Positions 7,390 through 17,518 of a stretch of 64,000 bases of DNA are shown here, piece by piece. Origin of the DNA: CAZEVY01 sp964515555 (GTDB lineage: Bacteria > Acidobacteriota > Terriglobia > Bryobacterales > Bryobacteraceae); NCBI GenBank assembly GCA_964515555.1, contig CAZEVY010000018.1, positions 1 through 64,000 of the forward strand. The letters are read 5' to 3'. Position 1 is the first letter of the stretch. Each line of letters starts with the position of its first letter. Under the pieces are notes generated by a model. That model was not told where the DNA came from and made no database searches. It was given only the letters and a program-made list of their open reading frames with translations. A program made the position numbers and the translations under genes.

Positions 7390-9825
7390 ATGCAGACGAT
7401 CCGGCAGGACCTCCGTTTCGGCGCGCGCAGCCTCCTCAAGCAGCCGTGCTTCACCCTGCTGGCGGCGCTGGCGCTGGCGCTCGGCATCGGCTCCGCCACC
7501 AGCATATTCAGCGTCATTCACGCGGTCCTGCTCGACCCGTTCCCGTACACCGACGCCGAGAAAGTCGTCGCCATTCAGATCCGCGACTCAACCAGCACGC
7601 GGCCCGGCGGGCGCACGTTTTTCCAACTCGCCGAGTTCCTCGACTTCCAGGAGCAGAGCGGCGTCTTCGAGGAAGTGATCGGCGGCGGCGGCGAGGACGT
7701 GCTGATGACCACCGGCGAGGGCGCGTTGCAGTTTTCCGGCGGCCTGGTGACGCCGAACACGTTCCGGTTCTTGGGCGTGCCCGCGCAGCTCGGCCGCGGC
7801 ATCCTCCCCGAGGACGCCAAGCCCGGCGCGCCTCCGGTCTTCGTCATGAGCCACAAGATGTGGGCCGCGCAATACAATCTCGACCCGTCGATCCTGGGCC
7901 GCACGTTTACGCTGAACGGCACGCCGTCGACGCTGGTCGGCATCATGCCACGGCGCTTCACCAAGCTCGGCGCCGACCTCTGGCGCCCGGTCGGCCTCGA
8001 CGGCGGAAACACCGAGCTACAGAGTCGCTACTTCATGTTCCAGGCGAAGCTCAAGCCGGGAATCTCGCCGGAGGCCGCGCGCGCCCAGGTGGAGGGCGTT
8101 GCGCGCCGACTGGCGACCGTCTATCCGGGCAACTATCCGAAGACCTTCACGGTGCACCTGCCGAAGTGGGTCGACAGCCTGGTGGGACAGTTCCGGACTA
8201 CGCTCTACACGCTGGCGGCCGCCGTCGCCCTGCTGCTGCTGATCGCCTGCGGCAACGTCGCCAACATGCTGCTGGCCCGCGCCACGGCGCGCGGAAAGGA
8301 GATGGCGATACGCTCTTCGCTGGGCGCCAGCCGCGCCCGGCTGGTGCGGCAACTGCTGCTCGAGAGCTTTCTGCTCGCCCTCGCCGGCATGGTCCTGGGA
8401 TGCGGGTTGTCGTTTGCCGGGATTCAGGCGATCGTGAAGCTCATTCCCGAGGGACTGATCCCGCGCGAGTCCGTGATTCAGCTCAACCTTCCCGTGCTGC
8501 TGTTCAGCCTGGGCGTGGCGGCGGCGACGTCGCTGCTGTTCGGCCTCGCGCCAGCGTTGCAGGCGGCGCGGCGCGACCTGGTGGAGCCGCTCAAGGACGC
8601 CGCCAAAGGATCGAGCGGCGGGGCGCGCGGGGGAAGGCTGCGCGGCGCACTCGTGGTCGCCGAGGTGGCGCTGTCCCTGGTGCTGCTCACGGGCGCGGGC
8701 CTGCTGATGCGCAGCTTCTCGAAGCTCCAGAACGTAGACCTGGGATTCCCCGCCGACCGGATTCTCTCGGCGCGCCTGCCGCTGCCGCGCGGCCAGTACC
8801 AGACCGCCGAGGCCAAGGGCCAGTTCTTCCGGCCGTTGCTGGCGCGGTTGCAGTCGCTGCCCGGCGTGGTGGCGGCGACCGCCACCTCGACACTGCCGCC
8901 CTACGGAGGCATCGGTAGCGATATCGACATTCCGGGAAAGACGCATTCGGAGACCTGGAGGGCGATCTTCCAGCTTTGCAGCGAAGGCTGGTTCCCGACG
9001 ATGGGGCTGAAGCCGGTGCGCGGGCGCGTGCTGACCGAGCAGGAGGTGAACGGCGCGCGCAAGGTCGTGGTGGTCAACCGGACGCTGGCGGAGAAATACC
9101 TTGGCAACGACGACCCCATCGGACGGATGATCCGCATCAAGATGTTGGAGACGCTGCCGGCAGACGGGCGCGTCGCCGACGCGGTGTTCGAAATCGTGGG
9201 CGTCGTCGAGGACGCGCGCAACCAGGGCGTTCGCGACCCGGTGCAGCCGGAGATCTTCGTGCCGTACACGATCACGGGCGCCTTCGAGCGCGGCGTTCTC
9301 GTGCGCGCCGCCGGCGATCCGCATTCGCTCCTCAACTCCGTGCGCCGCGAGATCTGGGCGGTGGACCGCAACGTCGCGCTCACGCTGACCGGCAGTCTCG
9401 AGGATTTCCTGACGCAGTTCACTTACGCCGAGCCGCGCTTCAGCCTGGTTCTGCTGGGAGTGTTCGCCGGTGTCGGACTGCTGCTGGTAGCGATCGGGGT
9501 CTACAGCGTGGTGGCTTACGCGGTATCGCGGCAGACGCACGAGATCGGGATTCGCGTGGCGCTCGGCGCCGGGCGCGGCGACGTTATGCGACTGGTGCTG
9601 CGCTCGGGCCTGGCGATGATCGGCGCCGGAATGTTCGCGGGCGTCGCCGCCAGCCTGGCGGTGACGCGCGTGCTGTCGACACAGCTCTGGCAGGTGTCGG
9701 CGCGCGACCCGGCGGCGTTCGGCGCGGCGGCCGCGGTGATCGGGCTGGCGGGCCTGGCGGCCTGCTACTTTCCGGCGCGGCGCGCCACGCGGGTGGACCC
9801 GCTGGTCGCGCTGCGACACGAGTGA
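7390..9825 (+). CDS. ADOP-type double FtsX/MacB-like permease
   Basis: Large permease of the acidobacterial duplicated orphan permease (ADOP) group, related to MacB and FtsX but encoded without an ATPase partner. The 811 residues hold two tandem units, each a periplasmic MacB-type core plus an FtsX domain. The N-terminal helix is LAALALALGIGSATSIFSVI. The first FtsX block contains LLLLIACGNVANMLLARATARGKE. The second contains LVLLGVFAGVGLLLVAIGVYSVVAY followed by QTHEIGIRVALGA. The C-terminal ARRATRVDPLVALRHE is typical. Copies are abundant in Solibacter-type genomes. Function is unproven; efflux or mechanotransmission is assumed from MacB. Confidence 0.85.
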   Translation: MQTIRQDLRFGARSLLKQPCFTLLAALALALGIGSATSIFSVIHAVLLDPFPYTDAEKVVAIQIRDSTSTRPGGRTFFQLAEFLDFQEQSGVFEEVIGGGGEDVLMTTGEGALQFSGGLVTPNTFRFLGVPAQLGRGILPEDAKPGAPPVFVMSHKMWAAQYNLDPSILGRTFTLNGTPSTLVGIMPRRFTKLGADLWRPVGLDGGNTELQSRYFMFQAKLKPGISPEAARAQVEGVARRLATVYPGNYPKTFTVHLPKWVDSLVGQFRTTLYTLAAAVALLLLIACGNVANMLLARATARGKEMAIRSSLGASRARLVRQLLLESFLLALAGMVLGCGLSFAGIQAIVKLIPEGLIPRESVIQLNLPVLLFSLGVAAATSLLFGLAPALQAARRDLVEPLKDAAKGSSGGARGGRLRGALVVAEVALSLVLLTGAGLLMRSFSKLQNVDLGFPADRILSARLPLPRGQYQTAEAKGQFFRPLLARLQSLPGVVAATATSTLPPYGGIGSDIDIPGKTHSETWRAIFQLCSEGWFPTMGLKPVRGRVLTEQEVNGARKVVVVNRTLAEKYLGNDDPIGRMIRIKMLETLPADGRVADAVFEIVGVVEDARNQGVRDPVQPEIFVPYTITGAFERGVLVRAAGDPHSLLNSVRREIWAVDRNVALTLTGSLEDFLTQFTYAEPRFSLVLLGVFAGVGLLLVAIGVYSVVAYAVSRQTHEIGIRVALGAGRGDVMRLVLRSGLAMIGAGMFAGVAASLAVTRVLSTQLWQVSARDPAAFGAAAAVIGLAGLAACYFPARRATRVDPLVALRHE

Positions 9826-9862
9826 GCCGCGCCCACTGTTCCGGCCATCGTCCGCACCTGCG

Positions 9863-12553
9863 TCAGCGAATCGCGAGCGTGGCCGAGGCTTGCGACGCTG
9901 CGCCCGAGACACTGACCACCACCGGGATTGCGCCGGCCGGAGCCTGTGGCGGTATGCGGAAGTTCACCTGCAGCACGCCCTGGAAGAGCAGTCCATTCCA
10001 GATCTCGGAGGAGGGTACGACCACGTCGCCGACGCGGATTTGCAGTGGGCGCGTGCAGGCCGGCCAGTCGGGCCCCGACGGCATCTGGCCGTCGGCCGGC
10101 GCCGGCGTGACGGCTCCCTGGCCGGTCAGGAAGATGGTCACCCAGTCTCCCGGAGCGGCCGGATTGGCGGCGCCGTTGAACTGGTAGTTCTGGTTCACGG
10201 CGACAATCTGGCCCGACCCGGCAGCGTATGTGAACAGCCCCGGCATGGCCGGACCCACAGCCAGTGTAATGGCATTGGTACGGCGCCCCTGGTACTCCAC
10301 CTGAACGGTCGCCGCCGCTCCCAGGTTGTAGGGTACGATCGCCGAGGTCTGGGTCCGCGACACGTACACCAGAGGCGCTTCCACTCCGCTGAAATACACC
10401 TTGGTCCCGGCGACCTGCCTGGACAACATCCCGTTCTCGTAAGCTCCGGCCGCCAAGGTCTCCGGACCCAGGTCATCCCCGAACAACGTCACGATCTCGC
10501 CCGGAGCGATGGGCCCGCGCTCGAAGCTGGCGGCATTGAACACCCAGTTCGAGAAGATCTGCGCCAGGTCCATGCGTGTCAGGCTGGAGCTATCCAGCAC
10601 CCAAATGGTCCCCGCCGGATCGATATGAAGGGCGCCTGGAATGGGATACAAGCCGTTGGCGATCTGAATCGAGACGCTCGTCGACTCCCAATCGTCTCCA
10701 TAGCCGGAGCCGCCTCCGAGGATGGTGTCGATGACGCCCGACCTGTTGATTCTCCGCACGCGATGATTCCCCGAATCGGCGACCAGCACGTTGCCCGCGC
10801 CGTCCACTCGCAGCGCCTCGGGAGACCTCAACCCGGCGGCCACCGCCGGGCCGCCGTCACCGGAGAAGCCGGCCGAGCCCGTGCCGGCGATCGTCTCGAC
10901 GGCGCCGGAAACGCTCACCTTCCGGACGCGATGCGTACTCTCGGTGTAATAGAGATTGCCGTCGCGATCGAAGTCCAGTCCCGACGGAGTCTCGACGGTC
11001 GTGGTAACCGTGCGCGCGCGTCCGTCCGTGCCGATGCGGAAGATCCGGCGGCGGGAGGCGACATACAGGTCTCCCGACGGGCCGAGGCGCAGCGAGGCCG
11101 GCTCGACGTAGAAATCCACCGCCAGAGCGCCTTCGGTGAAGTCTTCGTCCTCGTTGATGCCGGCGATCGACTGGAGTTGTCCCCCCGGCGAGAGTTTGCG
11201 AACGCGGGCGCCCTCCCCGACATACACGTTACCGGCGCTGTCGACATCGAGGGCTTGCGGCCCGTTCAGCGGCACTTGTAGCGCGGCCCCGGCATCGGTG
11301 GTGAAGCCGGGAAAACCCGTTCCGGCGATTCTCTGTATTCGGGCCCGGTCCGGCGAGACACGATACACCGAGTGGGTAAGCCCGTCGGCGATATAGAAGA
11401 ATCCATCACGGTCGCGAGTGATCGCGGTCATCCGGCGGGTTTGCGACTCGGCCAGAGGTCCGCCGTCAGAGAGGATGGCCGCCTCGTGCGAGCCGGCTAC
11501 GGTTTCGATCCTGCCACGCGAGACGCGGCGCACGGTCAGGTGGTCGATGAACCAGATGTCACCGGCTGCGTCCACATGCACGGCCCCAGGATTGGAGAGG
11601 TTCGCCGTAGCCGGGTCGCCTCCGTCACCGGAGATTGTACGCAACGCCGCGCCCGCCACCGTCGTCACCATGCCTCCCGCGATCTTGCGCAGGCGTCCCG
11701 CGCGGTACAACTGCGTGCAATACACCGCCCCGTCGGGCGCGGCCGCAATTCCCTTGATGTCGTCCAGGTACGCCTGCGCCGCGGTTGCCGAGCCGGCCTG
11801 CGAGGAGCCGCCGCCCGCCAGCTTCCGCAAAATGCCGTCGGCGCCCACCCGGAAAATCGGGTAGGCACGCAGGGGGGCGATCAGGACAGTACCGGTTTGC
11901 TCCACGGCCAGCGTTTGCACCGAGATCGGCGTTGCCGTCGCCACCGCTCCTTCAATGGGCGCACCCGAACTTCCGTTTCCCGCGACGGTGCGAATCGTCC
12001 CGCCCGGAGTGATCCGGCGGACCCGATAGGAGTCGGCGAAATAGAGATTGCCCGCGGCGTCCATCGCCATGTCGATCGGGTTCATGAGGGTGGCCTCGGT
12101 CGCGGGGCCGTTATCGCCCGAGAATCCGCGGATGCCGGTGCCGGCATACACGGCGATGCGGCCGTCCGTGCCGATCCTATAGATCCGGTAGCGGCCGCTG
12201 TCGCTCACATAGATCGCGCCGGAGGCGTCCACGACGATCCCGCGGGCAAACAGCGCGGCATCGGTGGCCTTGACGCCGTTGCCGGGTTCGATGACGCCGC
12301 CGCCCGCCACCCGGTGTGCGATCCCATCGACGCCGATTTTCACCACCAAACGGCCCCAGTTGTGGATCACAAACAGGTTGCCGAAAGAATCGACAGTAAT
12401 GTCTTGCGGGTGTAGGAAAACAGCGAGGGCCGGGCGCCCCTCACCGTTCCAGGGATGTCCGCCTTGAAAAACACGCTCCACTGCGTATCGTGCCGGCCAC
12501 GCAGGCCCCGACACCATCAGCCCGACGGCAAATATCGCCAATCTCGAAAACAT
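9863..12553 (-). CDS. secreted NHL-repeat beta-propeller protein with Solibacter-type C-terminal domain
   Basis: Exported 896-residue protein. It has a signal peptide (MFSRLAIFAVGLMVSGPAWPA), then about 650 residues of NHL-type repeats. Many repeats carry the pattern VAGTGxxGFSGDGGPA with DxxGNxYVxD, giving one or two beta-propellers. The final 220 residues start at NAASFERGPIAPGEIVTLFG and contain GQGAVTPAPADGQ; they match the module that ends many Solibacter surface proteins (TIGR03437-like). The start at 12553 has a strong AAGGAGA ribosome site; the longer frame upstream lacks a signal peptide. Binding or adhesion is an inference. Confidence 0.85.
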   Translation of the reverse strand: MFSRLAIFAVGLMVSGPAWPARYAVERVFQGGHPWNGEGRPALAVFLHPQDITVDSFGNLFVIHNWGRLVVKIGVDGIAHRVAGGGVIEPGNGVKATDAALFARGIVVDASGAIYVSDSGRYRIYRIGTDGRIAVYAGTGIRGFSGDNGPATEATLMNPIDMAMDAAGNLYFADSYRVRRITPGGTIRTVAGNGSSGAPIEGAVATATPISVQTLAVEQTGTVLIAPLRAYPIFRVGADGILRKLAGGGSSQAGSATAAQAYLDDIKGIAAAPDGAVYCTQLYRAGRLRKIAGGMVTTVAGAALRTISGDGGDPATANLSNPGAVHVDAAGDIWFIDHLTVRRVSRGRIETVAGSHEAAILSDGGPLAESQTRRMTAITRDRDGFFYIADGLTHSVYRVSPDRARIQRIAGTGFPGFTTDAGAALQVPLNGPQALDVDSAGNVYVGEGARVRKLSPGGQLQSIAGINEDEDFTEGALAVDFYVEPASLRLGPSGDLYVASRRRIFRIGTDGRARTVTTTVETPSGLDFDRDGNLYYTESTHRVRKVSVSGAVETIAGTGSAGFSGDGGPAVAAGLRSPEALRVDGAGNVLVADSGNHRVRRINRSGVIDTILGGGSGYGDDWESTSVSIQIANGLYPIPGALHIDPAGTIWVLDSSSLTRMDLAQIFSNWVFNAASFERGPIAPGEIVTLFGDDLGPETLAAGAYENGMLSRQVAGTKVYFSGVEAPLVYVSRTQTSAIVPYNLGAAATVQVEYQGRRTNAITLAVGPAMPGLFTYAAGSGQIVAVNQNYQFNGAANPAAPGDWVTIFLTGQGAVTPAPADGQMPSGPDWPACTRPLQIRVGDVVVPSSEIWNGLLFQGVLQVNFRIPPQAPAGAIPVVVSVSGAASQASATLAIR

Positions 12554-12690
12554 GACTGGTCTCCTTTGAGCGTCTCTCGGGCAATCGAATTGCCATGACG
12601 AAGACCAGTTTCTCGGGATCCAGGCCGGATTCGGGTGAAATCGCGCACAGCGCAAACGGCTAGTACGTTGCCGCCAGGAATGGATCGCGA

Positions 12691-12718
12691 GCATCCGCAA
12701 GGCCGGTGTTGCGGATGC
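12691..12718 (-). terminator. hairpin after ftsZ, probable end of dcw operon
   Basis: A perfect 10-bp inverted repeat, GCATCCGCAA and TTGCGGATGC, separated by 8 bases. It sits 70 bp past the ftsZ stop and before the next minus-strand gene. No T-run follows on either strand, so it is not a classical intrinsic terminator; it could act with Rho or protect the mRNA end. Confidence 0.5.
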
Positions 12719-12787
12719 CCGTGGAGGTCAACCCGGGTCGAAAGCCGCTGACTCTACTGAGCCGCGCGCGTAAGCAAGCGGAGCCGG

Positions 12788-14020
12788 CTACTGAAACAAC
12801 CTTCGCTCGCGCCGCAGAAACGCGGGCGTATCGATGTCGTCGACCGCGAACGGCTCCGGCGGCGGAGGCGCGAACGTCTCCGGCTGAGCCGCCACCGGCT
12901 CGGGCTCGTACTCGAACAGCGGCTCGGCGGACCCGCCCGCGGCCGCGGACATCACGAGTCCGTCAGGCTCCGGCTCGGATGCGAACACCGGCTCAGAGAC
13001 CACGTGATCGATCGCGTGACCGTTCAGGTACGGCCGCGCGGCGCGCTCGAATCCCGTGGCGATCACCGTGACCTTCACTTTGTCGTTCATGGACTCGTCC
13101 AGCACGACGCCGAAGTTGATCTGCAGGTCGTCGTTGCCGGTGGCGTCGCCGATCAGCGAGCAGGCCTCGTCGACGTCGAACAGGCCCAGCCCCGACGACG
13201 ACGTGATGTTGATCAGCACGCCGCGAGCGCCGCGCACGCCGCCGTCCTCCAGCAGCGGGCACTCGATCGCCTTGCGCGCCGCCTCCATGGCCGCGCCCTC
13301 GCCTTCGGCCGTGGCCGTACCCATCATGGCGTGGCCCATGCCGACCATGATGGCGCGGATGTCGGAGAAGTCGCGGTTGATGAGGCCGGGCGTGGTGATG
13401 ATGTCGCTGATGCCCTGCACGGCCTGGCGGAGCACGTCGTCGGCGAGGCGGAAGCCTTCCAGCAGCGTCGACGATCGCGTGAGGATGTTCAGCAGCCGGT
13501 CGTTGGGGATCGTGATGACGGTGTCGACGGTGGAGGCCAGCTCGGCGAGGCCATGCTCGGCGAGTTTGGCGCGCCGCGCACCCTCGAAGCGGAACGGCCG
13601 CGTGACGACGGCCACCGTCAGCGCGCCCAGTTCCTTCGACAGCGACGCCACCACCGGAGCGGCGCCCGTGCCGACGCCGCCACCCAGGCCCGCGGTGACG
13701 AACACCATGTCGGCGCCTTCGAGGATTTCGATGATCTTCTCGGTGTCCTCCAGCGCGGCCAGGCGCCCCTTCGAGGGGTCGCAGCCGACGCCCAGGCCGT
13801 TGGTGATCTTCGTGCCGATGGCCAGCTTGTTGGGAACCGGCGAAGCGCGCAGGGCCTGCTGGTCCGTGTTGACGACGTAGAATTCCACGCCGCCGAGTCC
13901 TTCGGCCATCATGCGCGCCACGGCGTTGCCGCCGCCGCCACCCACCCCGATCACCTTGATTCGCGTCCCTGCCGGGAGATCCTCGGCGATATCGAACCGC
14001 ATCGTGTCCAGCGTGCCCAT
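12788..14020 (-). CDS. ftsZ: cell division GTPase FtsZ
   Basis: Tubulin-like GTPase that polymerises into the division ring. The 410-residue protein carries the N-terminal KVIGVGGGGGNAV, the nucleotide loop at residues 113-119, the T7 catalytic loop NRDFSD (Asp217 and Asp220), and a C-terminal peptide DIDTPAFLRRERRLF that contacts FtsA. A proline- and glutamate-rich linker separates core and tail. Odd point: the nucleotide loop reads GGGVGTG, with valine where FtsZ normally has threonine; the codon is GTC at about 13673-13675. The start at 14020 has a GGAGAGG ribosome site. Last gene of the dcw operon, 49 bp after ftsA. Confidence 0.95.
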   Translation of the reverse strand: MGTLDTMRFDIAEDLPAGTRIKVIGVGGGGGNAVARMMAEGLGGVEFYVVNTDQQALRASPVPNKLAIGTKITNGLGVGCDPSKGRLAALEDTEKIIEILEGADMVFVTAGLGGGVGTGAAPVVASLSKELGALTVAVVTRPFRFEGARRAKLAEHGLAELASTVDTVITIPNDRLLNILTRSSTLLEGFRLADDVLRQAVQGISDIITTPGLINRDFSDIRAIMVGMGHAMMGTATAEGEGAAMEAARKAIECPLLEDGGVRGARGVLINITSSSGLGLFDVDEACSLIGDATGNDDLQINFGVVLDESMNDKVKVTVIATGFERAARPYLNGHAIDHVVSEPVFASEPEPDGLVMSAAAGGSAEPLFEYEPEPVAAQPETFAPPPPEPFAVDDIDTPAFLRRERRLFQ

Positions 14021-14035
14021 GTTCCTCTCCTTCTT

Positions 14036-14063
14036 CCGCTCCCTGTGGTCGCGGCTCCGTAAC
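14036..14063. repeat. dispersed intergenic repeat, copy 1 (ftsA-ftsZ gap)
   Basis: Core CCGCTCCCTGTGGTCGCGG followed by CTCCGTAAC. It shares this pattern with copies at 37870-37899 and 62472-62505. The CCGC/GCGG arms can form a short hairpin. It fills the small gap between ftsA and ftsZ inside the division operon. Confidence 0.6.
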
Positions 14064-14069
14064 AAAGCG

Positions 14070-15284
14070 CTACTTCAATAACCCGAGCAACCCGGGCGCC
14101 TTGCGCTCCAGGTTGCGATTCACTTTCATCCGCGCCGAATACGCCGCCAGTCCGGCCGGACCGCTCCAGGGCGGATCGTCGAGATCGGCGGGCCAGTCCT
14201 CGATGCCGCCGCCCGGCAGCGCGTAGCGCGCCTGGCAGTTGAGGACCGCTTCGGCCATGTCGCACATGCCGGCGAGCTTGGCGCCGCCGCCGGCCAGAAA
14301 GACTCCTTCGAGGAGGGCCTGGTCCATGCCGGCCTTTCGGATCTCCTCCGCGACGTAGGAGAACAGCTCCTCGGCGCGCGCGTGCAGAATCTCGTTGATC
14401 TCGCGGCAGGGGATCTCCTGCGCACGTCCGTCCGGCGCCGGCACCTCGATGAGACTGTTGTCGGCCGTCAACCCGACGATGGCGCAGCCGCACTCCCGCT
14501 TGATCGACTCGGCGTCCTCATAAGTCAGGCTCAGGCCGTGCTTCACGCGCAGACCCCAGGCCACGTCGCGCGTGAAGTGGTCGGCCGAGACCGGCAGCGA
14601 GACGGCGGCCAGCAGGGATTCGCCGAAGTAGATCGCCAGCCCGGTCGAGTGCATGCCGATGTCGATCACAGCCGCGCCGCGAGAGCGTTCCTCGGCCACC
14701 ACCGCGCGATAGGCCGCCGCCACCGCCTCGAAGATCGTCTCCTCGACGTCCAGCTGCGCGCGATGGACGGCCGAGATCAGGCCGGCGTGCTCCTGCACCG
14801 GCGCCGTGAGCACATGCGCGTGCGCTTCGAGGCGCGTGCAGCGCAGCCCGCGCGGGTTGCGGTATCCGGCGCGCCCATCGACGGTGAAGTCCTGGGGCAG
14901 CACCTGAAGCACGATGCGCGAATCGGCCAGCGGCACGTCGGCGGCGAGCTCGATGGCGTAGGCCAGGTCGTCGCCGTTGATCTCGCGCTTGTGGCCGAAC
15001 TCGTAGAGTCCGCGGTTGTCGACGCCGCACACCTCGTTGCCGGTCACGCCCACGACACAGGACCGCACGCGCACGCCGGCGCGCCGCTCGGCTTCGCGGA
15101 CGGCCAGGCCGATGGACTCCGAGAGCGCCTTGGGATCGGCCAGGCGGTCGCGCATCCAGCCGGCGGAGGCGGCCTCGCCGGCGCCGAGAAATCGCAGGGC
15201 CTCGTTCTCAAGCGCCAGGATCACGCAGCGCGTGCGGGACCGTCCGCAGCTCAGCCCGGCGACATACTGCACGCGAGCGCTCAC
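14070..15284 (-). CDS. ftsA: cell division protein FtsA
   Basis: Actin-like ATPase that tethers FtsZ to the membrane. Of 404 residues, the actin-fold motifs are visible: VAGLSCGRSRTRCVIL at the N-terminus (phosphate 1), VIDIGMHSTGLAIYFG (phosphate 2) near residue 207, and VFLAGGGAKLAGM (adenosine loop) near residue 320. The sequence is divergent from E. coli FtsA. The C-terminal tail (RNLERKAPGLLGLLK) is a plausible amphipathic membrane anchor. Its start overlaps the ftsQ stop by four bases. Identity is supported by position between ftsQ and ftsZ. Confidence 0.9.
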   Translation of the reverse strand: MSARVQYVAGLSCGRSRTRCVILALENEALRFLGAGEAASAGWMRDRLADPKALSESIGLAVREAERRAGVRVRSCVVGVTGNEVCGVDNRGLYEFGHKREINGDDLAYAIELAADVPLADSRIVLQVLPQDFTVDGRAGYRNPRGLRCTRLEAHAHVLTAPVQEHAGLISAVHRAQLDVEETIFEAVAAAYRAVVAEERSRGAAVIDIGMHSTGLAIYFGESLLAAVSLPVSADHFTRDVAWGLRVKHGLSLTYEDAESIKRECGCAIVGLTADNSLIEVPAPDGRAQEIPCREINEILHARAEELFSYVAEEIRKAGMDQALLEGVFLAGGGAKLAGMCDMAEAVLNCQARYALPGGGIEDWPADLDDPPWSGPAGLAAYSARMKVNRNLERKAPGLLGLLK

Positions 15285-16101
15285 GGCTGCTCCTCCTTCA
15301 CCACCGCGATGCGGTCCTCCAGGCGCAGGTCGAGCACTCGGGCGTCGGGCAGGCGCACTATCTCGGCGTAGTACTTGAAGAACGTCAGCAGCCGCGAGAG
15401 GAAGCGGTCCGAGCCGAGGATCAGCACGTAGGGACGGCCGCCCGCCTCCAGCGTGACGCGCGCATTCTCCGGGTCCGCCAAGTCGAACTCCGAGAGTTTT
15501 CCGGCTTCGGCGCCCAGCTCACGCAAGATCTCAAGCAACGTCTGGACGCGCTCGAAGCGCGCTTCCGCACTCTGATCGCGGCGGAGACCGGTGAGCACCG
15601 GCAGCGATTTCGAGTACCTCGGCGGCGGGTCCATCAACACGCCCTCGGCGTCGACCAGCATCGTGAACGTCCGGCCCGGATGTCCGGTGACTGGAAGCTG
15701 CGCCACCGCTACCGGCACGCGCTCCTCGATGGCCACTTCAACCGTGCGCGGCCAGATGCGCGAAACCGAGGCGTCGCGCACCCAGCTCATGGCGCGCAAC
15801 TGCTCGCGGCGCTCGGCGAGCGGCATCAAGTACAGGCTCCGTCCGCTGTCGGGCGAGAACACCGCCTGCACCCGCTCGATCTGCACGCCGCTCACGCCGG
15901 CGACGCGGAGGTCGGGCAGCCCCTGCCGCGCGCTCCTGGCGGCGCGGAATTGAAACCGCGGGCTCTCCACAACGAACTGCTCGGCGCGCTGCCAGCCAGC
16001 CATCGCCAGCACGGCGAACAACGCGATCGACGCCACCGGCACGGCGACGGTCAGCGCCGTCCGCCAAGCGGGCCGCTCGTCGATCTCCTGACGCCTCGCC
16101 A

Positions 16102-16102
<1 letters not shown>
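15281..16102 (-). CDS. ftsQ: cell division protein FtsQ
   Basis: Bitopic divisome protein linking early and late division proteins through its periplasmic POTRA domain. There is a cytoplasmic N-terminus of about 15 residues, one transmembrane segment (ALTVAVPVASIALFAVLAMAGW), then a POTRA-like region starting near IERVQAVFSPDSGRSLYLMPL. The FtsQ domain follows with SWVRDASVSRIWPRTVEVAIEERVPVA split over two strands. The 273-residue length is usual. Its ATG shares one base with the murC stop (TGATG), and its own stop overlaps ftsA. murB and ddl, often found at this point, are absent. Confidence 0.88.
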
Positions 16103-17478
<1,376 letters not shown>

Positions 17479-17489
17479 TTTTATCCTGT

Positions 17490-17518
17490 ATTGTTTCGGC
17501 TTTGCAAGGCCTTGTCAA
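17490..17518 (-). promoter_or_regulatory. possible internal promoter before murC
   Basis: On the minus strand, TTGACA (17513-17518) is followed after 17 bp by AACAAT (17490-17495), a perfect -35 with a 4/6 -10. It overlaps the murG stop and lies in the longest AT-rich leader inside the operon. The predicted start point is only a few bases before the murC ATG, so the call is tentative. Confidence 0.35.

Noticed and set aside
12691..12718. Rho-independent terminator in the strict sense
   Set aside because: The hairpin is perfect but no T-run follows on either strand, so it is kept only as a probable operon-end hairpin.
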